In this document: one piece after another, positions 52,483 to 53,002 of the stretch
Position numbering within the stretch: position 1 is the stretch's first letter
Layout of the letters: every line of letters begins with the position of its first letter
Assembly: GCA_903772945.1 (NCBI GenBank)
Contig: CAICTM010000686.1
Span: 1 to 53,002, forward strand
DNA length: 53,002 nucleotides
From: Seminavis robusta
Taxonomy: Eukaryota > Bacillariophyta > Bacillariophyceae > Naviculales > Naviculaceae
Reading direction: 5' to 3'
Position numbers and translations under genes: made by a program
Notes under the pieces: generated by a model
Database searches by the model: none
What the model saw: only the letters and a program-made list of their open reading frames with translations
What the model was told of the DNA's origin: nothing

Positions 52483-53002
52483 TGTTTGTTCACCTCATTG
52501 CCCACAGCGTGTGAGTAGGAAGTAGATGTAAGAAGGGTTATTACTTAAATGTTGAGCGTTGCACCATTGGAACTTCCAGTTGTCGTCTATGGTCTGCCAG
52601 GAGACATCTGCATGTGATATCAATTGAGTCCTAGAGTAGTTAGTTTGCTAAATTGCACGCCTTAGCAAAACTGTTACACGCTATTTGCAAGCCAACAGGA
52701 ACAACACAAGTGACAGGCAGGTCCTTGAAAGGCAACCAACACTTGTATCTATTGGCTTGTCCTATTAGCCCCCAGCGTACGAAAGTAGTCTCCCCGAACA
52801 ACGATTATGTTACAGAAGAATTTGGTCAGGTCGGTTGACCTAACTATTCCTTGCTCACATTCAAAGTTGAGAAGAACGGAAGCAAGTCAATCTCCCTGGG
52901 GATCATGCCACTCATGGTAAGTTTGGCTGAAGAGTTGCAGCAAGACGAATGTGTTAGGACTCGAAGGCACTGCGACGATTCGCCACCAATCTCTCTCAAC
53001 AA
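52483..53002. other. Window end, no gene seen
   Basis: Only a short frame without domain content is present after the last stop. Confidence 0.45.

Overview
The window looks like nuclear DNA of a diatom, probably a large-genome raphid pennate. This is inferred from gene content and gene structure; no marker gene settles it. Introns are short (74-162 bp where both ends can be placed, apart from one of about 495 bp), with GTAAGT/GTGAGT donors and CAG/TAG acceptors. A heat-shock-factor gene, helicase-associated-domain repeats, single-pass LRR proteins and a nuclear Era GTPase with a signal-like leader all fit a stramenopile alga. No bacterial operon structure, rRNA, tRNA or CRISPR array was seen.

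Left part (1-14.3 kb): a broken ankyrin-repeat gene on the minus strand; a very long minus-strand gene joining a beta-1,4-galactosyltransferase-like domain to two sulfotransferase-like domains; a small Cys-containing orphan on the plus strand; a three-exon LRR membrane protein; a protein with four identical-spacing zinc-ribbon repeats; and a 761-residue protein with a nucleotidyltransferase-like signature. From 14.3 to 18.1 kb there is no gene. That stretch holds local duplications, a seven-monomer ~150-bp satellite with a higher-order period of four monomers, and two copies of a strong hairpin. A diatom-type protein of unknown function follows at 18.1-19.1 kb.

Middle part (20.7-33.7 kb) is mobile DNA. 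A structurally complete 5.2-kb cut-and-paste transposon with 31-bp inverted ends and a TTAA target duplication carries two convergent genes, one of them a DDE transposase (Kolobok-like). Next to it lies a less familiar element or gene cluster. It has a 943-codon frame with a possible D-D-E core that I cannot assign to a named superfamily, a short upstream frame probably joined to it by a frameshift, a third gene cut by several frameshifts, and a minus-strand orphan. A weak pair of inverted ends at 26.15 and 33.71 kb may delimit the whole cluster. A 26-bp-arm foldback sits inside it.

Right part (33.7-53 kb): a five-exon heat-shock transcription factor with a 15-nt microexon and polyglutamine tail; a four-exon helicase-associated-domain protein; a protein with two CKK-TR-CR-H-PW motifs and a His/Pro/Gln-rich tail, also probably with a 15-nt microexon; the Era GTPase; and at the end a gene built on four copies of a DPxxxxxD...DD motif, whose 3' third is broken by several frameshifts.

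Several long genes are open without any lesion, while breaks cluster in the ankyrin gene, the middle cluster and the last gene. This favours real decay over uniform sequencing error, although only reads or transcripts can decide.
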